From Bathynomus jamesi (lineage: Eukaryota; Arthropoda; Malacostraca; Isopoda; Cirolanidae), in NCBI GenBank assembly GCA_023014485.1, contig JAJOZX010001735.1, forward strand, positions 336,001 to 400,000: a stretch of DNA of 64,000 bases. The letters are read 5' to 3'. Shown piece by piece: positions 42,250 to 53,383 of this stretch. Made by a program: the position numbers and the translations under genes. A model generated the notes under the pieces. It made no database searches. It was given only the letters and a program-made list of their open reading frames with translations, and was not told the DNA's origin. Numbering within the stretch: position 1 is the first letter of the stretch; every line of letters starts with the position of its first letter.

Positions 42250-42680
42250 ATTTACCATAATGGGCCAGTGTTATACGCTCAATTATTGGCCAGACGATGT
42301 CCAACAACATTTAACTTACGGTGAAACTAAAATTCAAAATTTGTGCAGAAGATTTAGGTTGAATGAAAGAAAAATATTTAGAGAATTCCGCGAATATCTG
42401 CTAGAAAAGAAAGTACCTATCACAATGTTGCCCCTTCAAAACATGATGGGGTTTAGGGCCTATTTCCACAAGCGAGTGTGAGAGAGGATTCTGCCAAATG
42501 AATTTAATAATTACACCGACTGGGTCTTCACTGTTGACATCTATTACATTCGCCGTAATGTTTATCGGAATGGTTGGACCACTACTCATCCGCTTTGATC
42601 CAACGAAGTACGTCAAATTGTGGTTTACTCGAAGGTCGGCATTGCGCGACAGACACCAAAAGCGAGCCTCGAAAACGTGA
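42250..42680 (+). pseudogene. hAT transposase C-terminal relic
   Basis: In one frame the sequence reads EKKVPITMLPLQNMMGFRAY. After a frameshift it reads STSECERGFCQMNLIITPTG, then SSLLTSITFAVMFIGMVGPL and FDPTKYVKLWFTRRSA. The CERGFCQMN...TP-x-SSL pattern is the C-terminal dimerisation region of a distinct hAT transposase group. The catalytic part is absent or decayed beyond recognition. It is unrelated in sequence to the 11.8/49.4-kb pair. Confidence 0.75.
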
Positions 42681-44533
42681 TGATAGCAACGCTGATGAGA
42701 ATATGACTTATGTGTGGAGTTTATTGTGACGTAAGAGTAACAATAAACAAATATTAATTAATAAATGATTACCATTAAACAAATTAAACAATTTCCATTA
42801 CTATTTTATAGTTTATTTGTTACGTGACAAATTTTTAAACATCATAAGAGGAACTCTCTCTTGGATTGGGATGGATGGTCATGGGTGGGTTGGAGCAACT
42901 ACTGGAAAAGAACATAAAATATATAGGAGAGTTCCGGTACCTTTTTTTTTCCAGAAAAAGCAACGAAAAACACTTGATTTCAATTTCCTATTCAGAGTTT
43001 GAAAACGGAGTACAAAACGTGTTTCTGTCTCCTCTTGTAAACATACAACAATGATACAAAACCGTATCGACCTTAATGTTGCGGAAGTATCGTAGATAAA
43101 CAGTTCCCATTCTATTACGGAGGGGTAACTAAAGGAGGTTTATATCTTACATTCCCAGCCGTAGAGGAGCGCTCCCGCAGGCACCAAAGACCTGAGAGGT
43201 TCCCGTTGCTGGTAAGTAAATGGGGGACAAGATTCTTCCGAGAGGGCGTTCCGTTCATCCATCGTGTATTAGCAACGTTGAGTTCTCTGACCCTTCTTGT
43301 GGGCGCACCTGGATGGTAAGATATAAATATTCTTTAGTCACTCCGCAACAATAAAGGAATATCCCGCTCATTTTACATTAAGTTCGACACGATGCAGTTG
43401 TGTTCGATTTTAGAGTTTCATTTTATTAAATTTATTAAGTTTCGTTTACCGGGTGGTTCAGAAATAAAGATAACTTTTAATGACACCTTTTCGGCTGTGA
43501 ACATCCTCTATCAACTTCGTGTCTTCATTTCAAACGTAACAAAAAAGTTTATGAATTTTCATTTAAGGGAAAATATCAAAAATTCTTTTTGTATTTCAAG
43601 CGTAAAATATAGACAAAGCATTACTACGTATTGACTGGAATTCAAAGTTTAATAAGTTTGCTTCGCTTCGCGTCTCTTTCCAAATGTTTGTAATTAACTT
43701 ATGGACGAGAGTTCACGGCAGCCTTCATCGAGTGAACGTCTAAACAATTGCATAATAGGAAACGAACACTCTGATGCGACCTTCACATTTGGAACTAATT
43801 ATAAAGGTCTCGCTGTTTCCTTTTAATTAGCAATTCTGACGCCCCAATGTAACTAATGAATCAATCCAGCCCTCCCGATTCCAAAATGGCCGCCGACCCG
43901 CCCGTTTCAATCAAGTGACAACGTTAATTGCACGCTCTTTCACTATGTATTGAAATGCGGGAAAGGGCTCCGCTATCTACGTATCTTGACGCGCGGGCAA
44001 GTAGTTCCACTATGATTTCAATTATCTCTTTAAAATTTACTTGGTCGCTCCTGTTATCTAATCAAACATTAATTAATATTCTCTTTTTAACTTCGTAGCG
44101 TTGACACCTTCTTAATTGAGAAGTCGCTAGTACAATTTTACATCGAAGTTGACTCTTCCACTCCGGCGGCATTGTCTTCCGCCATTTTTAAATTCATTTT
44201 TATCTCCATGTCTCGAAAACAAAGCGGAGAGAGTGAGTTCCGCCGCTGCCGCGCTATTATCTCAAATATTTTAATTAAGTATTTCATACATCTATTTAGA
44301 ACTCGAAAACGGCTGTCAAAAAGGTAAAGAATTTTGTTTCTTTCCAAAAGGACTTAATTATAAAAATAAACGCGGAGTAGGTTTTGTTGCATCGAATGAC
44401 ACACAAGAAATTGAAGCGCCTTTTTTTTTTTTTTTACCGTTGATATATTACCTCCATAATTAACTTTCACACTTTTTGTTACGGTAATTACAGAAAAATT
44501 GAATATGTGAGGAACATCTTTTTTATATATATA
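42681..44533. other. Unique non-coding DNA, locally GC-rich
   Basis: Bases 43130-43320 and 43850-44330 are the least repetitive, most GC-rich part of the window. They hold AAAATGGCCGCC (near 43885) and TTCCGCCATTTTT (near 44173). No open frame with a recognisable domain was seen. Confidence 0.5.
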
Positions 44534-44753
44534 CACGGTGAACCAAAAGTAGGTGGACCAGTAGTTGAATACGGTTTGTGTTATATTATATTATAACTAT
44601 GGTGTTCATTATAACTATGGTGTTTGTGTTTTATTATATTAAATATTATAACTAAATTTATTTAAATTTTATTTTGTATTATAGTATACAAAAAAATTAA
44701 ATATGTATTCTCAAAATAAACGTTATCATTTACTGTCCACCTACATTTGGTTC

Positions 44754-44759
<6 letters not shown>
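44534..44759. mobile_element. mariner-type MITE (226 bp)
   Basis: The left end GGTGAACCAAAAGTAGGTGG and the right end, reversed, GGTGAACCAAATGTAGGTGG give about 25-bp inverted repeats in TA context. The interior is AT-rich and non-coding, with the word AACTATGGTGTT repeated. Confidence 0.88.
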
Positions 44760-44809
<50 letters not shown>

Positions 44810-44816
44810 ATATTAT
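44760..44816. repeat. (TA)n microsatellite
   Basis: TA runs with TATTATA breaks, right flank of the MITE. Confidence 0.95.
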
Positions 44817-44998
44817 ATGAAGTTTCCCTTCTCTGTTTTCTGTCTGATCTTTGTGGTCTGATAGAATGTTAAAAAAAACAAGGACGCACGAGATTCACAG
44901 GTTGACATGGACGTGATCACGTGAACTATTGATAGTACCAACCACAAATGAGATTCAAATAAAATTCTTGCAGGTTTTATGAAAAAAAAAATAAAAAA

Positions 44999-45029
<31 letters not shown>

Positions 45030-46234
45030 ATATATGTATATACTATGAAGTTCTACAACTATTTTATTTTTGAACAAAATTTATACGCAGTTTTCAATAT
45101 AGAAAACTTCTCCCTAAGTTAAATATTGGAAAAACAACTTATACTGTTCAGTGTTTACAACTGTTTATATTCCCGGAACGACTTTCCGTGAACAACCGCT
45201 TAACTTTTCAAAACAACTTACTGTTGACTTTTCAAGGTTTGGAAAACAACTGTTTATATCTAATAATGAATTATACTAATGTAGAAAACCACACAAATGA
45301 ATTATTACATATATAAATTCAATTTTTAAACTTCCACAGTCAAAAAGTTAATGATGTCTTTACAGTACATATCAAATTTCACGTGTATACTTTGTAGTAT
45401 AGGATCAGTTTCATATTTCTTTCAAACTACATGAAAAATTGACGTTAATAACAAATCAACATTCACACTATCATTGCTTTTACGAATAGAGACACTATAA
45501 TAGTATTCAGAATTGTGACAAGAGGTTTTGGTTCCTTTCTTGAATCAAATCTTAACATCTTATACCATGCAAATGAAACGTTTGGACACATTTATGTACG
45601 TTAAAGAATAACTTTGAAACTTTTTGTTGCACATACGTAAAGTTTTACTTGTATAAATGAAAGGTTTTTGCTTGTTTTCGCATCAATTCGTTGAATGGAA
45701 GGGAGCTGGGGGATGGGGGGATGGGGTTAGAAAAATTCTTCGGTTGTTAATGGAATTGAAAATTTTCTCTTTTTCTTCTAAAAGTACAAATTCAATATAT
45801 ACAAAGAGAGAGAGCGAGTGATTCCCTCCATTTTCAGGAAACGAGCGGTACAATCGGATGAAATTTTACATAAACATTGAAAATTTCTTAATTATTGTTA
45901 CGAAAATACGAATTCGGTGAAACAAAGATGGAATTCCATTTTTGTCGTTACATCTAACGAATACGTAATAAGTTCTGAAGTATTACGAAAACTTTAAAAA
46001 TTAGACAGCTATTTCAAGATCACGAAATGCGTGAATCATGGAGTGAAAATCTGTTCTCTACAAATGAGAAGCAAGTATTTTATATTACTCTTATAATTTT
46101 TATTGCAGTTGATTGTATTATGAAATTCACTTCTCACTGTTAATGAATGACAGTTAAGTTGTAAGGTTTATACATGTTATATAACTGATAATGAAAGCAA
46201 CATTAGAACACTGTATGAATTAACTCCAGAAGTT
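44817..46234. other. AT-rich unique DNA with one (TA)n tract, no supported gene
   Basis: A (TA)n lies at 45000-45035. No coding signal or transposon end was recognised. Confidence 0.5.
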
Positions 46235-46402
46235 GGAATAGTATGTTGGCAAAAATGTCGAGTGGTTGCCATGGTAACGTGGTAACGAGGGGAAAGGGGG
46301 AAGAGGAAGGGGAAAAAGGGGAGGGAAAAGAGAAAAAAGGATAAAAGGCAAAAGAGCGAAATTTTAAGCGCAGCCGTGTAGACAATGAGTTTGATAAAAA
46401 TA
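46235..46402. repeat. Dispersed repeat with RFX-like X-box, copy 1
   Basis: TATGTTGGCAAAAATGTCGA, GTGGTTGCCATGGTAACGTG, a GGGGAAAGG-rich purine tract, then AGCGAAATTTTAAGCGCAGC and AATGAGTTTGATAAA. An inverted copy lies at 50775-50955. GTTGCCATGGTAAC is a perfect match to the RFX X-box dyad. Whether it binds anything is unknown. Confidence 0.8.
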
Positions 46403-46417
46403 AAAATAAATAAAGTT

Positions 46418-46465
46418 ATATATATATTTATATATATATAGATATATATATATATTATATATATA
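46418..46465. repeat. (TA)n microsatellite
   Basis: TA runs followed by a CA/GT dyad. Confidence 0.95.
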
Positions 46466-46549
46466 TAAACACACACACGTGTGTGACGTGATAGTATGAA
46501 CTTTAGTGGCTACCAAAAATAAATAAAAATAACTATAATCTTTTGTATA

Positions 46550-47509
46550 CAGTAGGTCCTCGTTATTTCTGAAAACTACCGTGAATCGTGAAACCGTGAA
46601 TAGTGAAACCTGGACCTATGAGAAAAAGGGGGATAGGTGTACCGAGTTCAGAAATTCTATGCTATAATATTACAGTATGTTAAATATTAATGTACCATTA
46701 AATAAAATTAAAGAACAAATGTACCTGTAAAGACACTTAATGCGGATGCAGCTTTACCAACTAATTTAATATTATGGAGGCTGACACGGTTTTTTAAACT
46801 TCTTGAACCCCCTTACTAGCTATAAGTCCTGCACTGCTGGCACTACTACTACTACCTTCACCACCACCCGAAGTTTGTACAAGGTGGTCGTAAATGTTCT
46901 TGGCTTTGGCCCGTATCACTGGGCCACTCATTGGGCATTTTCTTTATTCTGGTCCTTTATTCAGATATTTAATGCCTTTTCCATTTTTACTATGTTTGAG
47001 TCACGAGCAACAAAAGACGCCTTTGCACTTTAAGAGACACTAGATACTACATTTGCCCTAATTTTTTTAAAAACGTACCGTTGCCTCGTTTACGCCATAC
47101 GATCGGCCCAATGATGCTGCAGTTTCACCCTTAGACATTCGATCTAATAATTCAATTTTTTGGCTCAACGACATCACTTTCTTGGATCTTTTGCACTTGA
47201 TCCGCTCTCAATACTTTCTTTTCTCTTTGGAGCCATTTTAAAAGGCAATCAAAACTGCCAAAAGAACTAAAATAAGAAATAATGACGACTACATTATGAT
47301 AATAGACGACAATAGATGATTATGATAATGGTGAGGATATGGGCCGTTCCCGGAACACACTGTTACAGCAAACAGCTCTATAGATGTGGTTGGCATAAAG
47401 TGTGAATAGGCGAAACTTGATACCGTGAATAGTGAATCGGTATACATAAATTTAACCGTGAATAACCGAAACAGTGAACAGTGAAACCGTGAATAACGAG
47501 GGTTTTCTG
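46550..47509 (-). mobile_element. Tigger/pogo-like element, decayed (960 bp)
   Basis: The left end CAGTAGGTCCTCGTTATTTC and the right end, reversed, CAGAAAACCCTCGTTATTCA, with TA flanks (46548-46549, 47510-47511). Between them, on the minus strand, is a decayed transposase N-terminus: RKVMSLSQKIELLDRMSKGE, then TAASLGRSYGVNEATVR, a CENP-B/psq-type helix-turn-helix. The catalytic DDE region is lost. GTGAATAGTGAAACCGTGAA words near both ends are typical of Tigger subterminal repeats. Confidence 0.85.
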
Positions 47510-47519
47510 TATACAGCAC

Positions 47520-47662
47520 ACACATACACACACACACCACACACACACACACTTATATATATATAATATGCGAGATGAGGGTGGAGGATGATAAGGGGGA
47601 ATGGGGGGGATAGATAAAGGGATGGTGATAAGGGAAAAAATTAAAATTAAAAATAAAATATT

Positions 47663-47666
<4 letters not shown>
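47520..47666. repeat. CA-rich repeat and purine-rich tract
   Basis: (CA)n at 47518-47552, a short (TA)n, then a GGGGGAATGG-type purine-rich block. Confidence 0.8.

Positions 47667-47708
<42 letters not shown>
47667..47708. repeat. (TA)n microsatellite
   Basis: TA run; a TATGAACT repeat unit follows it. Confidence 0.97.
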
Positions 47709-47709
<1 letters not shown>

Positions 47710-48411
47710 CGTCATACTATGAACTTTACCGGCCACTATTTTAATACCAAAAAATTTCAAAGTTAATAATTACGAACAAACAAACAAACAACAATTAAGC
47801 TCAAAATGGAAAATAAATAACAGTACATATTTGCGTGACGTTATAATATGAACTATAGGGGCCACCGACAACACGATGATGACTAATGCTAAGATGATTC
47901 ATCCAAGAAGATTTATTACGCATGCGAGGTTACGGCAAACCCCCAACCAAGAGGCTATGAAGACAATCCTGACCTTCAGCCTAGACACCCACACATCAAC
48001 CCCCCACACACACATTTTTCACTGAGTATAGTATCCATACTAAATCAGTTATTTCCATCTTGATAAAAGAGTTTACTATAGACACATCCAGGTAAACAGA
48101 AGTGGATCGAATTGAGAATTCCTCCCCTCGAGTTCCACACGGATGTTTATTTACAGGAAATGTTTAGAAGCTAACGACACAAGGTCCTCACTCCCTTTTA
48201 TGAGATGCATTTGAGAGTAAGGGGATATCAGTCTATCCTAAACCTCCACCAGAGGCCTCCCCTCCAATCAGCTGACTTAATTGTGGGTGGTGCCAATACA
48301 GTATCGCCAGACATGAGATCCAAATCAAGCACAGCATTATTATTATTATTATTCATTCTCTTTACCAATGACTTTTCACGACATCCTCAAGGTCAGCTAC
48401 CTCCAGTCATG

Positions 48412-48453
<42 letters not shown>

Positions 48454-48483
48454 TTTTCACTGAGGGCAATCTTCCATGAAGAT
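47709..48483. other. Unique DNA with repeated TATGAACT units and (CA)n, no supported gene
   Basis: ACGTCATACTATGAACTTTA and GACGTTATAATATGAACTAT (47838) repeat a unit also present at 46487. (CA)n occupies 48414-48451. Several CCTCC/GGAGG words but no coding frame. Confidence 0.5.
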
Positions 48484-49401
48484 CATTCCATGAAGGCACA
48501 GATAGAAGAATAGAAACTGAAGGAGGGCAGTTTGGAAATTAAGGATTTGTGCCAGTCTATCAAAAGCTTTTGATATGTCTAGTGCACTTGCAAAGGTTTC
48601 ACCCCAGGGGCGTAACTGGCGTAAAAAGGTTGGGGGAACGAACACATTCCTATTGTTAGAAGCACTCATTATCTATGGGGGTAATTATAAAAGTTAGGGG
48701 GGGGGGCAACTTTTATAATTACTCCCATAGATAATGAGTGTTTATAACAATAGGATTGTGTTCGTCCCCCACCCCCCAACTTTTTTACTCCATTTACGCC
48801 CCTGTTTCACCCAAATCCCGAAAGGAGAATGACCAAGACTCAGAGAGATATGCAAGAACATCGCCAGTAGAGCGCCCCTTACGAAACCCATAATGACGAT
48901 CTGACAGAAGACTGTGAGAAAAGTGGTGTTTAAGAATCTTCCTATTAAGGATTAATCCTTTTTTGGAACAGACTGAATGAAGGCAAACTTCTAGTAGAAA
49001 GGAAAAGTACCAAATGAAAGGAAAATACGAAAGAGTTTGCCTAGGCAGGATATCAACGCAGAAGCACAGTTCTTGAGAACAACAGAAAGGACACCATCAG
49101 GGCCGTACACCTTCCTAGAGTTGAGCCCAGATATTGCAGAAAAAACATCTTTGGAGAAGATTCTAATTTCAGACATAATTAAGTCAGAGGGAGGAGGAGA
49201 TGGAAGAACAGCACCGGAATCGTCCAATGTTGAGTTGGAAGTGAAAATTTGAGCGAAGAGTTCATCTTTATCAGGAGAAGAGATGGCGACTGAGCCGTCG
49301 AAATGGAAGAGGAGGGAAGGAAGAAAAGGTAAAGTTGTTGGAGAGGTTCTTGGCTAGATGCCAGAAAAAGCGAGAAGAATTAGAACTGGATAGGTTTTCA
49401 A

Positions 49402-49410
<9 letters not shown>
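48484..49410 (-). pseudogene. Jockey/BS-like LINE reverse-transcriptase relic
   Basis: The minus strand reads, across frames, FDGSVAISSPDKDELFAQIF, then SGLNSRKVYGPDGVLSVVLK (RT motif 1), a damaged IPVPKK region (SVPKKG), then RHYGFRKGRSTGDVLAYLSE, the hAT MITE insert and FASALDISKAFDRLAQI (motif A, Asp retained). It is a different clade from the LINE at 28-30 kb. The 3' half, including the FADD box, is missing. Several stops and frameshifts. Confidence 0.88.
48605..48804. mobile_element. hAT-type MITE nested in a LINE (200 bp)
   Basis: Ends CAGGGGCGTAACTGGCGTAA and, reversed, CAGGGGCGTAAATGGAGTAA are flanked by an exact 8-bp duplication TTTCACCC (48597-48604 and 48805-48812). The whole interior is a near-perfect hairpin. 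It splits the LINE frame between FRDLGET and FASALDIS, so it arrived after the LINE. Confidence 0.95.
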
Positions 49411-49431
<21 letters not shown>

Positions 49432-49432
<1 letters not shown>

Positions 49433-50723
49433 AGTGATGTAGGTCACATCCGCATCCGCATCCGCGGAACATCCGCATATTTTCTCGCATCCGCATCCGC
49501 GTCCGCATCCGCACCTTGGACTGCGGATGTCGTGCGGATGTGGACCGTTGAGATAAACGTCATTAATAAGCGGAAATTATCAAATTCTACTATATTAATA
49601 GAACTAGTTCATTGTGCGCAAAAGTGATGCAAGCGACAAGACGAGAGGCTGTTCTTGTATGAAGTTACTCTCTTGCAACCTACTTAGATCCACGTTACAA
49701 AGCTAAGTTATTTTCACCTAGTACATTAGAACGAGTTAAATCATCACTTGGCAAAGCAGTTGAAGAGCTTCAATCTCTTGAATCTGTCGCTTCGCCACCC
49801 ACCAAAAGAATAAAAGTTTCAGTGACAGAACCAACACCTTCAACAAGCAAATCTATCACAGAATCTGTCTCTCAGTTTCTTGAGTCAAGCAGCAATGACG
49901 AGACCTACGCGATGTCAAAAGATGTAGTAAAAATGATCGAGAGCTATCACCAAGAAAAACGCTGGCTGCATGTGACAATCCTATTAGTTGGTGGAAAATA
50001 CGCAGAATATCTATCCATACTTGAGTAAACTTGCAAGGAAACATTTAGCCTGTCCTCCAACAAACGTACCAAGCGAGAGATTATTTAGCAGTGCTAGATT
50101 AATATATGATGAAAAGAGAAACAGACTGGCAGCAGAAAAGGCAGAAAAGTTAATGTTCCTTAAGCATAACCTTCCTATAATTAAGTTTGAACATTAAACG
50201 ATGAACATCTTAGTTTACTTTTTTGAATTACTCATTTATAAATATGCCTAATAAAACTTTAAACTTAATATAAATAGTTATCAAGCTAATTAAAGATCTC
50301 TTTCTATAAGGGTGGAGGTTGGGGAAAGAGTCGGTGGGGTGCATTTGAGTTGGGTTCACGTCCCGCATCCTGGTAACACAATTATGGTTTCTAATTGTGG
50401 CTGAAACTCAACCAAATATAACGAATTTATTTGCAGACGAATTCACTAATTGATTTCTATATTAGTTAGATGCTTGATATTATTTTATATGTTCAGAGAA
50501 AAATACAGCAATTATTGTACAATTAATCAATTATACATTATAGCTACAGCTCTCTCTATATAATAACTTATTATATACGTTAAACACAACAAATCTCGAA
50601 TATATCCTAAAAAATAACGAAAATGTAGACATCCGCATCCGCATCCGCGGATGTTGAAATCAAACATCCTCATCCGCATCCGCATCCGCGGATGTGAAAA
50701 AAATGACATCCGCTACATCACTA
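49432..50723 (+). mobile_element. Internally deleted hAT element, copy 2 (1292 bp)
   Basis: Co-linear with 11825-13114 from end to end at very high identity, including the deletion that removes the N-terminal transposase. Ends TAGTGATGTA / TACATCACTA with subterminal CATCCG and CGGATG hexamers. It sits in (TA)n. Differences are mostly in hexamer number and single-base indels. Confidence 0.93.
49663..50197 (+). pseudogene. hAT transposase C-terminal fragment, copy 2, two frameshifts
   Basis: Same fragment as 12051-12587, but two one-base deletions (near 49962, AACGCCTGG to AACGCTGG, and near 49997, AAAAATACG to AAAATACG) break it into SHQEKRWLHVTILLVGGKY and a resumed VENTQNIYPYLSKLARKHLA. 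Copy 1 keeps the frame, which shows which copy decayed. Confidence 0.92.
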
Positions 50724-50774
50724 ATATATATATATATATATTTCCTTTTGACTATCCCCCTTATCAAACCCATT

Positions 50775-50960
50775 GTTTACACTTATCAACTATTGTTTAC
50801 ATTTATCAAACCCATTGCTTACATAGCTGCACTTAAAATATTGCTCTTTTCGCCTTTTACCCTCTTTTACCTTTTTCTTGCCCTTTCCTTCCTCCCCCTT
50901 TCCCCTTGTTACCATGCAACCACTCGACATTTTTGCAAACATACTACTGCTGGATATAGT
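50775..50960. repeat. Dispersed repeat with RFX-like X-box, copy 2 (inverted)
   Basis: The reverse complement reads ATGTCGAGTGGTTGCATGGT then AACAAGGGGAAAGGGGGAGG, matching 46240-46320. The X-box has lost one C. AATGGGTTTGATAA is repeated nearby (TATCAAACCCATTG at 50762 and 50808). Confidence 0.8.
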
Positions 50961-51038
50961 TTAGAAAGGTTGTGTATTTTTCTTATTCTTAAAATTTCAA
51001 GATTTCTTTGTATTTGGTAAAAATTGATGACCATTTTG

Positions 51039-51069
<31 letters not shown>

Positions 51070-52362
51070 CACTGTCATAAATTTATTCTTATACTTAACA
51101 AAAAGTTTCTAACGGCTCAAAAACTTCCTTAAACGTTTTAAAAGACAGTACCATAAATTCGAAAAAAAAAATTAGAAATTCCAAAAATATTTACTATTGC
51201 GTATCATTCATTCATTCATTCAATGCAAAATTTTGTGCTGAATATAATGATAGAACGTTTTTTTTTTAATATAAGTGTAAAATATGATAAAAAAACATTT
51301 ATTTAGAAGTAAATCTCGTCGAAATTACATTTGAAGAAGATAGTCAAGTTCCTCCAGCAGCCATGAAACAAAAACGATACAAATTTCTTTGAGAATTCGA
51401 GAAAGGTTTCAAAAGGTGATTTGAAATATAGACTGAGGAAGTTTCAGCAAAATTAACTTTTTTTTCCTCCATGTGTTTCATGAAATATTTTCAAGAAGTT
51501 TAGACTGAAATTTCAGAGGGTCATAAAAAGTAATTATTGTATAGTTTAAAGGCATTTTCGGTAAATAAGATTGGAAAATGGGAAAAATAAATTGAGGAAA
51601 AGTTATTGGTAACTTTTGCGGCTTTGGAAAATTTATGAAAAATATATGCAAAGAGGTATACGGAGCATAATAATATGATTTACGCAGAAAATATTTCAAA
51701 TACCAAATTTGTTACATCGAGAGAGTGGAAATTTTCACATCTTTATTAGTTATGGCGGGGTCATATAAACTGCGCAAATTCAGGGTCAAATTTTAGGGCC
51801 TATTTTTTCAAATTCAGATTCAGAGAGAATGGTCTAACTTCCAGTATCCATAACACAAAATCGGTACAATAGATTTCTTTTAAAATTGAAGGATACTTTC
51901 GCCATGGTTTGACTTATGTACTGAAGAATTTTCAGGTAAACTAAAATAAATTTATGTATGTCATAAATGAGTTTTTTTCTCAACTTCAAATTCTAAGCGA
52001 TATAAAAAAATTATTGGTAACTTTGGCAGTTTTTTTTAATTTAGTAAGAACCATAATTTTTTACAAAAATGAATCCTAACTCAAAAACCGGCGCACCAAC
52101 ATAGCTGAAACTTTGCAAATTTGTATTATTTATAGGGTCCTTTAAAATTGGTGGTAATCTGTCTACCTGATAATAAAAGATGAATTCTAACGACATATTC
52201 TTGCCTTGAACAATTTTTGGGGGGGTTTTAGTTAATATTAGATGATTGTTTAATCGTATTTATCTTTAATACCAAATTTGCTTTGTTTTAACCAATATCA
52301 ACCTGCTTTCAGTATCAATAAAACCAGTGTGTGTGTATATATTCTTCCGGAATATGAATTGT
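50961..52362. other. AT-rich unique DNA, no supported gene
   Basis: A (TA)n(CA)n lies at 51040-51068. Remaining sequence holds long T/A runs and no recognisable frame or transposon end. Confidence 0.5.
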
Positions 52363-52456
52363 CCAATCAGGGGACAAAGAACTGTGTTACAGATTATAAG
52401 TTGACCAATCAGGGACCATTGCATGCTTTATTTCTTCCAAAGTATGTCCAATCAGG
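52363..52456. promoter_or_regulatory. Three evenly spaced CCAATCAGG boxes
   Basis: CCAATCAGG occurs at 52363-52371, 52405-52413 and 52448-52456, spaced 42 and 43 bp, about four DNA turns. CCAATCA(G/A) is the NF-Y consensus. No gene was recognised downstream, so promoter function is speculative. It could also be a decayed tandem repeat. Confidence 0.4.
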
Positions 52457-52801
52457 AGGAGGGAGACAGTAGACAGGGAATGCTGGAACTCCCGTTTTTC
52501 CTGTCACTGTCCTCCTTAATTGATTTTTTTCCGTGTCTCATCTACTCCGTTTTGTCTGTTTTCTCATTGTATCAATTGCTCGGAGACACTAGCACCGGAC
52601 CTCCTGTGAGCAGTCCATCATGTTCTCAAACATACACTTCTGCATTTTTGAGACTTGAAGACCTTGTTTTTGGCTCTCTCCTACTTCTATGGAGGGATCA
52701 CTTTTGCGAGCACTCGCCCTTGGCCCATTCCTTCCTACAATAAAAAAAATTCAGAGGAAGGAAAATACAGTATTTCTACATCTGAAAGCCGGTACTACTC
52801 T

Positions 52802-52914
<113 letters not shown>

Positions 52915-52938
52915 CTGCAATGACCGCGCAGTATATAA

Positions 52939-53161
52939 ATGAATAGAAACGACATAAGTGTTAAGGAACGTTTCTGCACACGAGGAGGAGAGATAACGAA
53001 TAATGAAAAATGAGGTCCGTAGCATAATGGTAGAGCGTCCGACCGGCAATTGGAAGGCCCTGGGTTCGATTCCTGGGCGGTTCGCCTCATTTTTCATTAT
53101 TCGTTATCTCTCCTCCTCGTGTGCAGAAACGTTCCTTAACACTTATGTCGTTTCTATTCAT
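52939..53161. repeat. Perfect 77-bp inverted repeat enclosing a tRNA-like sequence
   Basis: The left arm (52939-53015, starting ATGAATAGAAACGACATAAG) and right arm (53085-53161) are exactly complementary over 77 bases with no mismatch by my reading. The 69-base interior is a tRNA-like sequence. (TA)n lies on both outer sides. Arms this long without any mismatch imply recent formation or ongoing homogenisation. Confidence 0.95.
53016..53084 (+). tRNA. tRNA-like sequence in hairpin loop (anticodon loop suggests Ala-GGC)
   Basis: The sequence folds approximately as a cloverleaf: acceptor GGTCCGT (from 53014) against GCGGTTC with one mismatch, D arm AGCATAATGGTAGAGC, anticodon stem TCCGA/TTGGA with loop CCGGCAA (anticodon GGC), and T arm CTGGGTTCGATTCCTGG. 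A and B boxes are intact. Ends lie inside or against the inverted arms. It may be a real tRNA gene, a tRNA pseudogene, or the core of a tRNA-derived foldback. No terminator T-run follows closely until CATTTTTC at 53088-53095. Confidence 0.5.
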
Positions 53162-53383
53162 ATATATATATATATACACGACGATAAAACCTAAAAAAGG
53201 ATAAACTATTTTTTTATTATTTTTTCTTTTAGTGTTTTAGGCATTTGATGTCGCCATAACAAATTACATCACTGTCACGGATCATATCCCGGTTATCATA
53301 ATTCAGAAAACAAGTGATTTAGGAAGAGGTTCAACTTTGTATAATTCGTTTATATATTTAATTTGTTTAAAGAATAAAAGCAT

